From positions 23,437 to 87,436 of the forward strand of contig BATO01000018.1 of assembly GCA_000474255.1 (NCBI GenBank): 64,000 nt of DNA, in the 5' to 3' direction. Source of the DNA: Aquipseudomonas alcaligenes MRY13-0052. Lineage in GTDB: Bacteria; Pseudomonadota; Gammaproteobacteria; Pseudomonadales; Pseudomonadaceae. The notes beneath the pieces were generated by a model. It was not told the origin of the DNA. It ran no database searches and saw only the letters and a list, made by a program, of their open reading frames with translations. A program made the translations under genes and the position numbers. Positions 30,818-39,644 of this stretch are shown here, in pieces; position 1 is the first letter of the stretch, and each line of letters starts with the position of its first letter.

Positions 30818-31135
30818 ATGAGCACCGTGCCCGCCGAGCGTTTCAACAGCTTCGCCGAGTTCTACCCCTATTACCTCCAGGAACACAGCAACGACGTGTG
30901 CCGCCGCCTGCACTACGTCGGCAGCCTGCTGGTCCTGAGCATCCTCGCCTACGCCGTCGTCACCCAGCAGTGGCTGTGGCTGCTGGCCCTGCCGGTGGCT
31001 GGCTACGGTTTCGCCTGGGTCGGCCATTTCGTATTCGAGAAGAACCGCCCCGCCACCTTCAAGTACCCGCTCTACAGCCTGATGGGCGACTGGGTGATGC
31101 TGAAGGACGCCTTCACCGGCCGCATCCGCTTCTGA
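30818..31135 (+). CDS. Mpo1-like (DUF962) membrane protein
   Basis: A 105-residue protein with the DUF962 features FNSFAEFYPYYLQEHSN, a hydrophobic hairpin (about 30-70) and GHFVFEKNRPATFKYPLYS. The yeast homologue Mpo1 is an Fe(II) dioxygenase that alpha-oxidises 2-hydroxy fatty acids; the conserved histidines (H23, H33, H70) agree with that fold. AGGAG precedes ATG 30818. It is followed closely by an HD-domain gene. Confidence 0.85.
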   Translation: MSTVPAERFNSFAEFYPYYLQEHSNDVCRRLHYVGSLLVLSILAYAVVTQQWLWLLALPVAGYGFAWVGHFVFEKNRPATFKYPLYSLMGDWVMLKDAFTGRIRF

Positions 31136-31178
31136 GGAAGCGGCAGGCCCCCGAAAACAACAACAAGAGAGGCCCCTG

Positions 31179-31766
31179 ATGAATGCCCACGCCCGCTTCA
31201 CCCATATGGAAGACGGCACCGCCGAGGACTGGGGCATCATCGCCCAGGACTTCGCCCGCTACGCCGCCCAGTTGCCCGATCGCATCCTCACCCACCTCAA
31301 GCTGCTGGACGGCGACTTCGGCGGCTTCCCGGTGGACCGCCTGACCCACTCGCTGCAGACCGCAACCCTTGCCCACCGCGACGGCAAGGACGAGGAGTAC
31401 GTGATCTGCGCGCTGCTCCACGACATCGGCGACACCCTCGGTTCCTTCAACCACGCCGATATCGCAGCCGCCATGCTCAAGCCCTTCGTCAGCCCCGAGA
31501 ACCACTGGATGGTTGAGAAGCACGCGATCTTCCAGGGCTATTACTTCTTCCACCACCTGGGCCTGGATCGCCACCTGCGCGAGCAGTTCAAGGACCACCC
31601 GCAGTACCGCCAGACCATCGAGTTCTGCGCGCGCTACGACGCCGCCGCCTTCGACCCGGAAGCCGAGTACCTGCCCCTGGACTACTTCGAGCCGATGCTG
31701 CGCCGGGTCTTCGCCCAGCCCAAGCAATCCATCTACAAGGCCGCGATGGAACGCAACGCGAGCTGA
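31179..31766 (+). CDS. HD-domain protein
   Basis: A 195-residue HD-superfamily protein. Metal ligands visible are H in LTHSLQTA, HD in LLHDIGDTLG, H in FNHADIAA and D in RYDAAAFD. It resembles the PhnZ-type mixed-valent di-iron oxygenases and related phosphohydrolases; substrate unknown. It probably forms an operon with the upstream Mpo1-like gene (43-nt gap, AGAGAGG before the ATG) and lies just upstream of cyaB. Confidence 0.8.
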   Translation: MNAHARFTHMEDGTAEDWGIIAQDFARYAAQLPDRILTHLKLLDGDFGGFPVDRLTHSLQTATLAHRDGKDEEYVICALLHDIGDTLGSFNHADIAAAMLKPFVSPENHWMVEKHAIFQGYYFFHHLGLDRHLREQFKDHPQYRQTIEFCARYDAAAFDPEAEYLPLDYFEPMLRRVFAQPKQSIYKAAMERNAS

Positions 31767-31800
31767 CCGTCCATTCCGCCCCACCGTTCGGCGGCCACGC

Positions 31801-31830
31801 TTGGCCGCCGTAGTGGCACTTGGTTATGAT
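31801..31830 (+). promoter_or_regulatory. Possible cyaB promoter
   Basis: TTGGCC (31801-31806), an 18-nt spacer and TATGAT (31825-31830) lie about 90 nt before the cyaB ATG. The match is moderate. Confidence 0.4.
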
Positions 31831-31919
31831 CCCGCACCCGCCAGGCATTGGCTCAGGTCTTGCAGACCATCGGACGCCCGTACAACGCGTCAGAAAAACA
31901 TCAGGGATCGTTCGTTTAC

Positions 31920-33308
31920 ATGAAGTCAGCCAATCTAGACCGGCTCAGCAGTCTTCCGACCCCGCCGCTCCGCGAGTATTACTCCCGCGTACTGGCCTAT
32001 ATCGCCACCGCCGCCAGTATCGCCGCCGGCACCTACACCCAGTACTTCGGCTTCGATGTGCTGTGGATCGTCCCCTACGCCCTGCTCTATCCGCACCTGG
32101 CCCATCACCTGAGCCTGCGCTTCAAGCGCGACCACCCCGAGCGCACCCACCTGGTCCTGCTGTTCATCGACGCCCTGCACGCCGGCGCCGGCGCGGCCCT
32201 ACTCGGCTTCTCGGTGGTGCCGAGCCTGATGTTCCTGCTCACCCTGTCGTTCAGCGCACTGATCATCGGCGGCCTGCGCCAACTGGGCCTGGCCATCCTC
32301 GTCGCCGCCAGCGCCACGGTACTGACCACGGTAATCGCCCACCCCGACCTCAAGCTCGGCACGCCGGCCCTGGTGTCCTTCGTCAGCATCTGCTTCACCA
32401 CGCTCTACGTGTGCATCACCGCCTTCTTCGTGCACCAGCAGGGCCTGCGCCTGGCGCTGGCGCGCAGCGAGATCAAGCTGGAGCAGGAAAAGGCCGCGCG
32501 CCTGGCCCGCAACCTCGCCAAGTACCTGTCGCCGCAGGTCTGGGAAATGATCTTCAGCGGCAAGCGCCACGTGCGCCTGGAAACCCAGCGCAAGAAGCTC
32601 ACGGTGTTCTTCTCCGACATCAAGGGCTTCACCGAGCTCTCCGAAGAACTGGAAGCCGAAGCGCTCACCGACCTGCTCAACAACTACCTCAACGAAATGT
32701 CGAAGATCGCCCTCAAGTACGGCGGCACCATCGACAAGTTCGTCGGCGACTGCGTGATGGTGTTCTTCGGCGACCCCTCCACCCAGGGCGCCAAGAAGGA
32801 CGCCGTGGCCGCCGTGTCCATGGCCATCGCCATGCGCAAGCACATGAAGGTGCTGCGCCAGCAGTGGCGCGCCCAAGGCATCACCAAGCCCCTGGAAATC
32901 CGCATGGGCCTGAACACCGGCTACTGCACCGTGGGCAACTTCGGCGCCGACACGCGCATGGACTACACCATCATCGGCCGCGACGTGAACCTCGCCAGCC
33001 GCCTGGAAAGCGCCTCCGAAGCCGGCGAGATCCTCATCTCCCACGAGACCTATTCGCTGATCAAGGACGTGATCATGTGCCGCGACAAGGGCCAGATCAC
33101 CGTCAAGGGCTTCGCCCGCCCGGTGCAGATCTACCAGGTGGTGGACTTCCGCCGCGACCTGGGCGCCACCTCCAGCTACGTCGAGCACGAACTGCCGGGC
33201 TTCTCCATGTACCTGGATACCAACGGCATCCAGAACTACGACAAGGAAAAGGTCATCCAGGCCCTGCACCTGGCTGCCGAGAAACTGCGCGATAAAGTCA
33301 TTCTCTGA
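31920..33308 (+). CDS. cyaB: Class III adenylate cyclase with MASE2 sensor
   Basis: Makes cyclic AMP from ATP. It is 462 residues. Residues about 20-175 are a MASE2 membrane module with multiple helices, and 220-400 the class III cyclase domain. Metal aspartates are D233 (FSDIKGF) and D277 (KFVGDCVM). K273 and T350 are the adenine-recognition pair, and N357 and R361 stabilise the transition state (VNLASRLE), so all catalytic residues are intact. In P. aeruginosa CyaB supplies cAMP for Vfr and type III secretion/type IV pili. ATG 31920 (MKSANLDRL) fits the length of that protein. A strong terminator follows. Confidence 0.93.
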   Translation: MKSANLDRLSSLPTPPLREYYSRVLAYIATAASIAAGTYTQYFGFDVLWIVPYALLYPHLAHHLSLRFKRDHPERTHLVLLFIDALHAGAGAALLGFSVVPSLMFLLTLSFSALIIGGLRQLGLAILVAASATVLTTVIAHPDLKLGTPALVSFVSICFTTLYVCITAFFVHQQGLRLALARSEIKLEQEKAARLARNLAKYLSPQVWEMIFSGKRHVRLETQRKKLTVFFSDIKGFTELSEELEAEALTDLLNNYLNEMSKIALKYGGTIDKFVGDCVMVFFGDPSTQGAKKDAVAAVSMAIAMRKHMKVLRQQWRAQGITKPLEIRMGLNTGYCTVGNFGADTRMDYTIIGRDVNLASRLESASEAGEILISHETYSLIKDVIMCRDKGQITVKGFARPVQIYQVVDFRRDLGATSSYVEHELPGFSMYLDTNGIQNYDKEKVIQALHLAAEKLRDKVIL

Positions 33309-33324
33309 CCTAATGGGTCACAAG

Positions 33325-33349
33325 AAGGCCGCCCTCGGGCGGCCTTTTT
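33325..33349 (+). terminator. Rho-independent terminator of cyaB
   Basis: The stem AAGGCCGCCC/GGGCGGCCTT (33325-33334 with 33337-33346) with a very short loop is followed by TTT, 16 nt past the cyaB stop. Confidence 0.85.
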
Positions 33350-33415
33350 CATGGGCGCGATGCAGGCTTCACACGCCGCAACGACGTCTTTTCACGTACG
33401 TCCATGGCACCCTCC

Positions 33416-33441
33416 GTAGGAGCGAGCTCTGCTCGCGAAGC
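33416..33441. repeat. REP-like element (GAGCGAGCT type), copy 1
   Basis: GTAGG followed by the palindrome GCGAGC-TCT-GCTCGC and GAAGC. A 24-nt segment (33418-33441) is identical to 41904-41927. It lies between the cyaB terminator and the convergent agt gene, a normal position for pseudomonad REPs. Confidence 0.7.
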
Positions 33442-33493
33442 TGTACGTCGGCTGGCGCGAATCCATTCGCAATCGGGATCACGGGAATTAACC

Positions 33494-34531
33494 CTACGAC
33501 AGCGACCCTTCCCCCACCGCCTCGCCGCACAACTCGCCATCCAGCAGCGGCTGGCGTGCCAGGAACTCCTGGGCGGAGGCCCGCCAGGACAGGCGCGCGG
33601 CACGCTCGGCGCAGACGCCACGGTCCAGCTCCAGTGCGCGTAGGCAGGCAGCGTGAAGATCCTCGTCCATCACCCCGGTGAGGTCCGCTTCCAGCACGTC
33701 CAGCGGGCCGGGCACCGGGAAGGCGGCCACCGGCGTGCCGCAGGCCAGGGCCTCGAGCATCACCAGGCCGTAGGTATCGGTGCGCGAAGGGAAGACCAGC
33801 ACGCTGGCGCCGGCAAAGGCATCGGCCAACGCCTGGCCGTGGCGGTAGCCGAGGAAGCGCGCATCGGGGTAGTCGACTTCCAGCTCGGCCCGTTGCGGCC
33901 CATCACCCACCAGCCATTTCTCGCCGGGCAGGTCCAGGTCGAGGAAAGCCCGCAGGTTCTTCTCCGGGGCGATACGGCCGACGTAGAGGAACACCGGCTT
34001 CAGCGGTCGCGGCTGCTCCGGGCGCGGGTGGAACAGGCGGGTGTCCACGCCCTTGCGCCACAGCGACAGGTGGCCCAGCCCACGGCAGGCCAATTCGCCG
34101 CGCAGGCGCTCGGTGGTCACCAGCACCGTCCGGCTGGGGCGGTGGAAGGCCCGCAGCACCGCGTAGCCCCATTCCAGCGGAACGCGCGGCCAGCGGGTGT
34201 GCACGTATTCAGGGAAGCGCGTGTGCACGGCACTGGAGAAGGCCAGGCCTCGGCGCTTCAGCCAGCGCCGCGCGGCCCAGCCCAACGGCCCTTCGGTGGC
34301 GAGGTGCACGCAGTCCGGGCGGAAATCGCGGATCGCCGGGCCCACGCGCCAGAGGTCCCACACCAGGGGGATTTCCGGGTAGGTCGGGCACGGCCGCGAG
34401 CGGAAATCCCGGGGCGACAGCACCTTCACCAAATGGCCAAGCCCGCGCAGTTCGGCCACCAGGGCCTGCAGGCTGGTGACCACGCCATTCACCTGGGGTG
34501 CCCAGGCATCGCTGACGATGAGAATCCTCAT
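33494..34531 (-). CDS. agt: Glycosyltransferase (GT4), glycolipid synthesis
   Basis: A 345-residue GT-B glycosyltransferase of family 4, starting MRILIVSDAWAPQVNGVV, with FLYVGRIAPEKNL in the donor-binding half and PSRTDTYGLVMLEALACGTPV as the E(x7)E motif. It overlaps the upstream metallophosphoesterase by four bases (ATGA). In P. aeruginosa the matching pair downstream of cyaB (recalled as PA3218/PA3219) was reported to make glycolipids from diacylglycerol during phosphorus limitation. Agt then adds the sugar and PlcP supplies diacylglycerol. Assignment rests on synteny plus domain content. Confidence 0.8.
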   Translation of the reverse strand: MRILIVSDAWAPQVNGVVTSLQALVAELRGLGHLVKVLSPRDFRSRPCPTYPEIPLVWDLWRVGPAIRDFRPDCVHLATEGPLGWAARRWLKRRGLAFSSAVHTRFPEYVHTRWPRVPLEWGYAVLRAFHRPSRTVLVTTERLRGELACRGLGHLSLWRKGVDTRLFHPRPEQPRPLKPVFLYVGRIAPEKNLRAFLDLDLPGEKWLVGDGPQRAELEVDYPDARFLGYRHGQALADAFAGASVLVFPSRTDTYGLVMLEALACGTPVAAFPVPGPLDVLEADLTGVMDEDLHAACLRALELDRGVCAERAARLSWRASAQEFLARQPLLDGELCGEAVGEGSLS

Positions 34532-35361
34532 GCAGCGGGCTCGAGGGCGGGCTGCTTGGTCTCGGTTGCCAGGCGCGCCTGGTCATCGGCCAGGCGGTAC
34601 AGCTCGATGGTGCCGTCCCAGTGCTCGATCAGCGCGGTGCAGGATTCCACCCAATCGCCACAGTTCATGTACTCGACGCCGCCCACCTGGCGGATCTCGG
34701 CGTGGTGGATGTGGCCGCAGACGGCACCATCCAGCCCGCGCTTGACGCACTCGTGGGCGATGGACTCCTCGAAGTCGCTGATGAAGTTCACCGCCGTCTT
34801 GACCTTGTGCTTGAGGAAGGCCGACAGCGACCAGTAGCCATAGCCCCAGCGCTCGCGCCAGTGGTTGAGCCATCGGTTGAGGGTCAGGGTGAACTCGTAG
34901 GCCGAGTCGCCGAGGAAGGCCAGCCACTTGTGGTAGCGGGTGATGACGTCGAACTGGTCGCCGTGGATCACCAGCAGGCGGCGGCCGTCGGCGGTCTCGT
35001 GGATCGCTTCGTCCACCAGCTGGATGTTGCCCAGCATCAGGCTGGAGTAACGGCGCAGGAATTCGTCGTGGTTGCCGGTGACATAGATCACCTCGGTGCC
35101 ACGCTTGCTCATGGTCAGCAGGCGGCGGATCACGTTGGTGTGTGCCTGGGGCCAGTAGATGCCGCCACGCAGCTTCCAGCCGTCGATGATGTCGCCCACC
35201 AGGTAGATGCGGTCGGCATGGTGGCGCTTGAGGAAGCGCGCCAGGTGCTCCGCCTGGCAATCGCGGGTGCCAAGGTGAACGTCGGATATCCACAGGGTGC
35301 GGACGCGTTGCTTGCGGGGACGAGCCGGGTCGGCCGGCTCCAGGCGTTGAACGCTGCTCAT
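34528..35361 (-). CDS. plcP: PlcP-type metallophosphoesterase (LpxH-like fold)
   Basis: A 277-residue calcineurin-like phosphoesterase with SDVHLG, VGDIIDGW, TGNHDEF, HGDQFD and GHIHHAE, the full two-metal site. Automated labels would call it UDP-2,3-diacylglucosamine hydrolase (COG2908), but pairing with a GT4 glycosyltransferase by a 4-base overlap is the signature of PlcP, a phospholipase C releasing diacylglycerol from membrane phospholipids during phosphate starvation. GGAGG lies 6 nt before ATG 35361. A Pho-box-like array lies 43-82 nt upstream of the start codon. Confidence 0.8.
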   Translation of the reverse strand: MSSVQRLEPADPARPRKQRVRTLWISDVHLGTRDCQAEHLARFLKRHHADRIYLVGDIIDGWKLRGGIYWPQAHTNVIRRLLTMSKRGTEVIYVTGNHDEFLRRYSSLMLGNIQLVDEAIHETADGRRLLVIHGDQFDVITRYHKWLAFLGDSAYEFTLTLNRWLNHWRERWGYGYWSLSAFLKHKVKTAVNFISDFEESIAHECVKRGLDGAVCGHIHHAEIRQVGGVEYMNCGDWVESCTALIEHWDGTIELYRLADDQARLATETKQPALEPAA

Positions 35362-35403
35362 GGGCGGCCTCCAGCTGGGTTTTTCCGATCTTGCGCAGGC
35401 CCG

Positions 35404-35443
35404 GTGAAGTGCAGGTGACGGTTAGGCTGCAGAACGATGACAC
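35404..35443 (-). promoter_or_regulatory. Pho-box-like array upstream of plcP
   Basis: On the minus strand four 7-mers recur with exact 11-nt phasing: GTGTCAT (35443-35437), CTGCAGC (35432-35426), CCGTCAC (35421-35415) and ACTTCAC (35410-35404). The first and third match the PhoB half-site CTGTCAT at five to six positions; the others match poorly. Eleven-bp phasing is what PhoB dimers require. A weak -10 candidate, CAAGAT, follows 10 nt later. Confidence 0.5.
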
Positions 35444-35494
35444 TGGCGGCGCCCGCGCCGGGGAGTAGACTGGCCACCTGCCGAGGAACACCCC

Positions 35495-36250
35495 ATGAGC
35501 CCGATGCTGACCCTGCGCCGCTACAACCACGACCTGCTCGCCCACAGCCACGACCACGCCCAGTTGGTGTTCGGCCTGAGCGGCAGCCTGGAATTCGAGG
35601 TGGGTGGCATCGGCGCGCGGGTCGAGCGGCAGAACCTCGCCGTGGTCCCGCCGGGCGAACACCATGCCTGCGGCAGCCCGCGCGGCAGCCTGTGCCTGGT
35701 GCTCGACGTGCCCGACGACGCCTGGCTGCAACGCACCCTCGGCGGTCACTTCGACGCCAGCCGGCGCCTGCTGGAGAAACCCGGCGCCCTGCAGCTCGAC
35801 CCTGCCCAGAGCCAACTGGTGGGCTGGCTCGCCGCCAGCCCCATAGATGACCCGGTGATCGCCACCCAGGGCGTCGGCCTGCTGCTGGCCAGCCTGGTGG
35901 CACCGAGCGCCACACCAGCGTCGGAGCGGAACACATTGCCGCTGACAGCCCTCGACGCCTACATCGACCAGCACGCCCCACGCCCCCTGCAGGTGGCCGA
36001 CTTAGCCCGGCTCTGTGGGCTGTCGGTGGCGCGCTTCCACAGCCGCTTCCTCGCTGCCACCGGGCAAACGCCCATGGACTACCTGCGCACCCGGCGCCTG
36101 CTCCAGGGCCGCCGGCTGCTGCTGGAGTGCAGCCTGAGCGTGGCCGAGATCGCGGCCCAGGTGGGCTACAGCTCGCAAAGCGCATTCACCGCCGCGCTGT
36201 CCCGCGAGTTCGGCACCACCCCGCGCGCCCTGCGCCGCCAGCGCGGCTGA
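35495..36250 (+). CDS. AraC family transcriptional regulator
   Basis: A 251-residue regulator with an N-terminal cupin-like AraC ligand domain (SHDHAQLVFGLSGSLEFEVGG, VPPGEHHA) and a C-terminal AraC domain with LARLCGLSVARFHSRFLA and IAAQVGYSSQSAFTAALSREFG. It is divergent from plcP and shares its 133-bp control region; a TAGACT -10 candidate is at 35466-35471. GAGG precedes ATG 35495. Whether it regulates plcP-agt is unknown. Confidence 0.88.
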   Translation: MSPMLTLRRYNHDLLAHSHDHAQLVFGLSGSLEFEVGGIGARVERQNLAVVPPGEHHACGSPRGSLCLVLDVPDDAWLQRTLGGHFDASRRLLEKPGALQLDPAQSQLVGWLAASPIDDPVIATQGVGLLLASLVAPSATPASERNTLPLTALDAYIDQHAPRPLQVADLARLCGLSVARFHSRFLAATGQTPMDYLRTRRLLQGRRLLLECSLSVAEIAAQVGYSSQSAFTAALSREFGTTPRALRRQRG

Positions 36251-36342
36251 CGCGAGGGCCGCGACGAAAGCCGCGAGTCCCGCGACAGACAAGCCACCCC
36301 GCCGCCCTCTAGACTGCGGCCATCGTCAAACAAGGGGGCTGT

Positions 36343-36681
36343 ATGTCGTCGACCATCGAATGGGCGGATTTCGAACGCGTTGAGCTGCGCGTCGGCACCG
36401 TCGTATCCGCCGCACCCAACGTCAAGGCCAACAAGCCGGCCTACGTGCTGGAAGTGGACCTGGGCGAGCTGGGGGTGAAGACCTCCAGCGCGCAGATCAC
36501 CGCCCACTACGCCGCCGAGGAACTGGTCGGCCGCCAGGTGCTGTGCGTCTGCAACTTCGAGCCCAAGCGCATCGCCGGGGTGCGCTCGGAAGTGCTGGTC
36601 ACCGGCGTCCACGATGCCGAAGGCAAGGTGGTGCTGGCCGGCTTCGACAAGCCGCTGCCCAACGGCGCGCGCCTGGCATGA
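36343..36681 (+). CDS. csaA: CsaA-type tRNA-binding/chaperone domain protein
   Basis: A 112-residue single-OB-fold protein of the EMAP/tRNA_bind family, with VELRVGTVVSAAPN, NKPAYVLEVDLGELG and KRIAGVRSEVLVTG. CsaA binds tRNA-like structures and was described as an export chaperone in Bacillus. AAGGGGG precedes ATG 36343. The stop overlaps the start of the EamA transporter by four bases (ATGA). Confidence 0.9.
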   Translation: MSSTIEWADFERVELRVGTVVSAAPNVKANKPAYVLEVDLGELGVKTSSAQITAHYAAEELVGRQVLCVCNFEPKRIAGVRSEVLVTGVHDAEGKVVLAGFDKPLPNGARLA

Positions 36682-37556
36682 ACGAACGCAACGCGCTGCT
36701 CGCCATCCACCTGGGCGCCCTGCTCTTTGGCCTCTCCGGCATCTTCGGCAAGCTGGCGGAAACCACGCCGGTGGTGATCACCTTCGGCCGCGCGCTGTTC
36801 GCCGTCATCGCCCTGGCGCTGTTCGCCCAGTTGGCCGGCCGTGCCCGTGGCGGCGCGCCCTCGCGGCGGCAGATTCCTCTGCTGCTGCTCGGAGGCCTGC
36901 TGCTGGGCGGGCACTGGGTGCTGTTCTTCCAGGCGGTGAAGATCGGCGGCGTGGCCATCGCCACCCTGGGCTTCGCCAGCTTCCCGGCCTTCACCCTGCT
37001 GCTGGAGGGGCTGCTGTTCCGCGAGCGCATCCACCTGCGCGAATTCGTGGTGGTGGCCCTGGTGAGCCTGGGCCTGGTGCTGGTGACGCCGGACTTCGAT
37101 TTCGCCAGCGACGCCACCCAAGGGCTGATCGCCGCCATCCTCTCCGGCCTGCTGTTCTCCCTGCTGTCGCTGCTCAACCGTGCCAGCACCAAGGGGCTGG
37201 ACCCGGTGAAGGTGGCGCTGTGGCAGAACCTCTGCATCGTCGTCTGCGTGCTGCCCCTGGGCTGGGCGGTACTGCCCACGGTGCGGGCCATCGACTGGCT
37301 GTGGATCGCCATGCTCGGCGTGCTCTGCACCGGCCTCGCCCACAGCCTGTTCGTGGCCAGCCTCAAGGTGCTCAAGGCGCGCACCACGGCGGTGATCTTC
37401 GCCCTGGAGCCGGTCTACGGCATCGCTTTCGCCTGGTGGCTGTTCAGCGAGGAGCCCTCGCTGCGCATGCTTGCCGGCGGCACGCTGATCATCGCCGCCA
37501 TCGCCTTCCCGGCGCGCAAAACCAACGCGGTGAAGCCCGCCGAAGCGGCGAGCTGA
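36678..37556 (+). CDS. EamA family (DMT) transporter
   Basis: A 292-residue inner-membrane protein with about ten hydrophobic helices in two EamA repeats. The first repeat contains GISKLxE-like LSGIFGKLAETTPVVITFGR; the second has LEPVYGIAFAWWLFSEEPS, the classic end of the second EamA unit. Substrate unknown; relatives export amino acids or metabolites. Its ATG overlaps the csaA stop, implying translational coupling. Confidence 0.88.
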   Translation: MNERNALLAIHLGALLFGLSGIFGKLAETTPVVITFGRALFAVIALALFAQLAGRARGGAPSRRQIPLLLLGGLLLGGHWVLFFQAVKIGGVAIATLGFASFPAFTLLLEGLLFRERIHLREFVVVALVSLGLVLVTPDFDFASDATQGLIAAILSGLLFSLLSLLNRASTKGLDPVKVALWQNLCIVVCVLPLGWAVLPTVRAIDWLWIAMLGVLCTGLAHSLFVASLKVLKARTTAVIFALEPVYGIAFAWWLFSEEPSLRMLAGGTLIIAAIAFPARKTNAVKPAEAAS

Positions 37557-37570
37557 CGGTAACCACCGGA

Positions 37571-37592
37571 AGCCCGGACTGAAGTCCGGGCT
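37571..37592. repeat. REP-like palindrome
   Basis: AGCCCGGACT-GA-AGTCCGGGCT is a perfect 10-bp stem followed by AC, lying between the convergent EamA and DUF6515-like genes. The central GACTGAAGTC is shared with the element at 28785. Confidence 0.6.
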
Positions 37593-37622
37593 ACGCACCG
37601 CCCCCTGCGCAGCCCGCCGTTT

Positions 37623-38126
37623 TCAGTTCACGCTGTACCCACGCCCCATCAGGCAGGCGCCCAGCGCGCGGCGGTAGCGGTCGGTGCTGTCGCTGCCCAC
37701 CGGGCGGGTGACGGTGGCCGGGTCGAAACCGCTCTGGGTCACCGCCCAAGTGTGGCACTCATAGCGGTCGCGGCCCTGCTGGTCGACGCTCTGGCCGTTG
37801 GCCGGGTAGGCGATCACTTCATAACTGACGGCAGCGTTGCCCTGGACCACCGCAGGCGGCGTCACCACTTCGTAGCGCTGCACATTGGCGTTCCACAGGT
37901 AGTAGGTGCCGGCGGCGACGAAGTACAGCGCACTGCCGATCCACAGTTCGCGGGCGCCGGACGGCAGGCCACGGTCGTGCCCACCGCCACCCGGGCCCCA
38001 GCCGCCCTGCCCGCCCGGGCCGGGACCACTGCCATGGCCGCCAGGGCCACCCTGGCCGGGGCCGGCGAATAGCGGGGTGGACAGGCCGAGCAGCAGTGCC
38101 AGCGCCAGGGTTGTTTTCAAGGACAT
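37623..38126 (-). CDS. Exported Gly-rich protein, DUF6515-like
   Basis: A 167-residue protein with a signal peptide (LKTTLALALLLGLSTPLFA), a Gly/Pro/His-rich segment (about 22-52), then a small conserved domain with ALYFVAAGTYYLWN, YEVVTPPAVV and DRYECHTWAVTQSGFDP, found in DUF6515-type proteins. Function unknown; probably periplasmic or outer-membrane associated. Two adjacent ATGs exist; the second (38126) has GAGG at better spacing. Confidence 0.7.
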   Translation of the reverse strand: MSLKTTLALALLLGLSTPLFAGPGQGGPGGHGSGPGPGGQGGWGPGGGGHDRGLPSGARELWIGSALYFVAAGTYYLWNANVQRYEVVTPPAVVQGNAAVSYEVIAYPANGQSVDQQGRDRYECHTWAVTQSGFDPATVTRPVGSDSTDRYRRALGACLMGRGYSVN

Positions 38127-38249
38127 CATTCACCTCGTGCAATACGGCCGTAGGGTTCGCGGCCTCTGGAGGGAATTATTCGCCCGGCGCCCCCGGGCGA
38201 GCGTCAGCCCTGTGTAAATCCGGGGTAAACGTCCTGATACACGCCCGCC

Positions 38250-39248
38250 TCAGGCCCGCTCCTGCTCCAGCAGCCAGCGGCAATAGCGCGCCACGCCGGT
38301 CTCCAGATTGAGGAAGCCCTCGCCGGCACCGGCCTCGCGCAGCAACTTGATGTCTGCCTGGGTATGGCTCTGGTAACGGCCCTGGAGCACGGCGGGGAAG
38401 TCCTCGTAGTGCAACACGCCCTGCTCGATCAGCGCGGCCAGACCCAGGGGCGGCCGATCCTCCTCGGCGCGCAGGGCATTGACCACCGCCATGGCCACCG
38501 CATTGAAAGGCCGGGCGACGCCAGTGCCGAGGTTGAAGATGCCCGAACGCTGGGAATGGTCGAGAAAGTGCAGGTTGACCCGCGCCACGTCCTCCACCGA
38601 CACGAAATCGCGCTGCTGCTCGCCAGCGGCGTAACCGTCGCAGCCGCCGAACAAGCGTACCCGCCCCTCCGCCCGGTACTGGTGGAAGCAGTGCAGCGCC
38701 ACCGAGGCCATGCGCCCCTTGTGCCCTTCGCGCGGGCCATAGACGTTGAAGTAGCGCAGCCCCACCACCTGGGCGCGGGCATGGGGCAGCAGGCGCCGCA
38801 CGCGCTGGTCGAACAGCAGCTTGGAGTAGCCGTAGACGTTCAGCGGCAGCTCGTGCTCGCGGCCTTCACGAAACACCTGGCCCGCGCCATAGACGGCCGC
38901 CGACGAGGCATAGATGAAGGGCAGGCCGCGGCGCTGGGCGGCATCCAGCAGCTCGCAGCTGTAGCGGTAGTTGTTGTCCATCATGTAGCGCCCGTCCGCT
39001 TCCAGGGTGCTGGAGCAGGCGCCCTGGTGGAACAGCGCGCGGACCATGCCGAACTCGCCGGCGGCGAAGCGCGGCACGAAGTCGCGCTTGTCCAGGTAGT
39101 CACGGATCTCGCAATCGGCGAGGTTGCGGAATTTGTCGCCTTCGGTCAGGTCGTCGACGGCGATGATGTCCGTCTCGCCGCGCTGGTTGAGGGCCTTGAC
39201 CAGGTTGCTGCCGATGAAGCCGGCGGCACCGGTGACGATGATGCTCAT
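38250..39248 (-). CDS. hldD: ADP-L-glycero-D-manno-heptose 6-epimerase
   Basis: Last step in making the heptose precursor of lipopolysaccharide inner core. It is 332 residues of the extended SDR family, with NAD(P) motif GAAGFIG at 7-13, the [10 protein letters not shown] signature, active-site YGYSK (Y139, K143), and [14 protein letters not shown] 39248 ([10 protein letters not shown]) is chosen; GGAG lies 8 nt upstream. It stands away from the other lipopolysaccharide genes. Confidence 0.94.
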   Translation of the reverse strand: MSIIVTGAAGFIGSNLVKALNQRGETDIIAVDDLTEGDKFRNLADCEIRDYLDKRDFVPRFAAGEFGMVRALFHQGACSSTLEADGRYMMDNNYRYSCELLDAAQRRGLPFIYASSAAVYGAGQVFREGREHELPLNVYGYSKLLFDQRVRRLLPHARAQVVGLRYFNVYGPREGHKGRMASVALHCFHQYRAEGRVRLFGGCDGYAAGEQQRDFVSVEDVARVNLHFLDHSQRSGIFNLGTGVARPFNAVAMAVVNALRAEEDRPPLGLAALIEQGVLHYEDFPAVLQGRYQSHTQADIKLLREAGAGEGFLNLETGVARYCRWLLEQERA

Positions 39249-39328
39249 GACGGCACTCCAGGGACGTGGAAGTACCGTCAAGGCTATGCCTGCGTGATCA
39301 GCCCGCCGTTGACCTGGGGCAAGGCCGC

Positions 39329-39613
39329 TCAGGGGCGGTCGTTGTGGCCCAGGTCACGCGTCGGATCGATGCAGTCACGCACCCGCTGCTTGAGCACCTT
39401 GGCCTCGGGGAAGCCGCCGTCGGCCTTGCGCTCCCAGATCTGCTCGCCGTCGCAGGTGATGCGGAACACACCGCCAGTGCCCGGCTCCAGGGCCACCCGG
39501 CCGAGGTCGTCGGCGAAGGTGCTGAGCAGCTCCTGGGCCAGCCAGGCCGCGCGCAGCAGCCATTGGCACTGGGTGCAGTAGGTGATGACGATCTCGGGCC
39601 TGGAGCTGGACAT
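39329..39613 (-). CDS. SelT/SelW/SelH-family (Rdx) thioredoxin-like protein
   Basis: A 94-residue protein with the Rdx fold and a CTQC redox motif at the N-terminus ([21 protein letters not shown]), and [16 protein letters not shown] with [15 protein letters not shown]. It is the cysteine version of selenoprotein W. Substrate unknown. Divergent from plpD. Confidence 0.88.
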   Translation of the reverse strand: MSSSRPEIVITYCTQCQWLLRAAWLAQELLSTFADDLGRVALEPGTGGVFRITCDGEQIWERKADGGFPEAKVLKQRVRDCIDPTRDLGHNDRP

Positions 39614-39644
39614 GACGGGACTCGGTGGCGGCGTGCGGGGCGCC

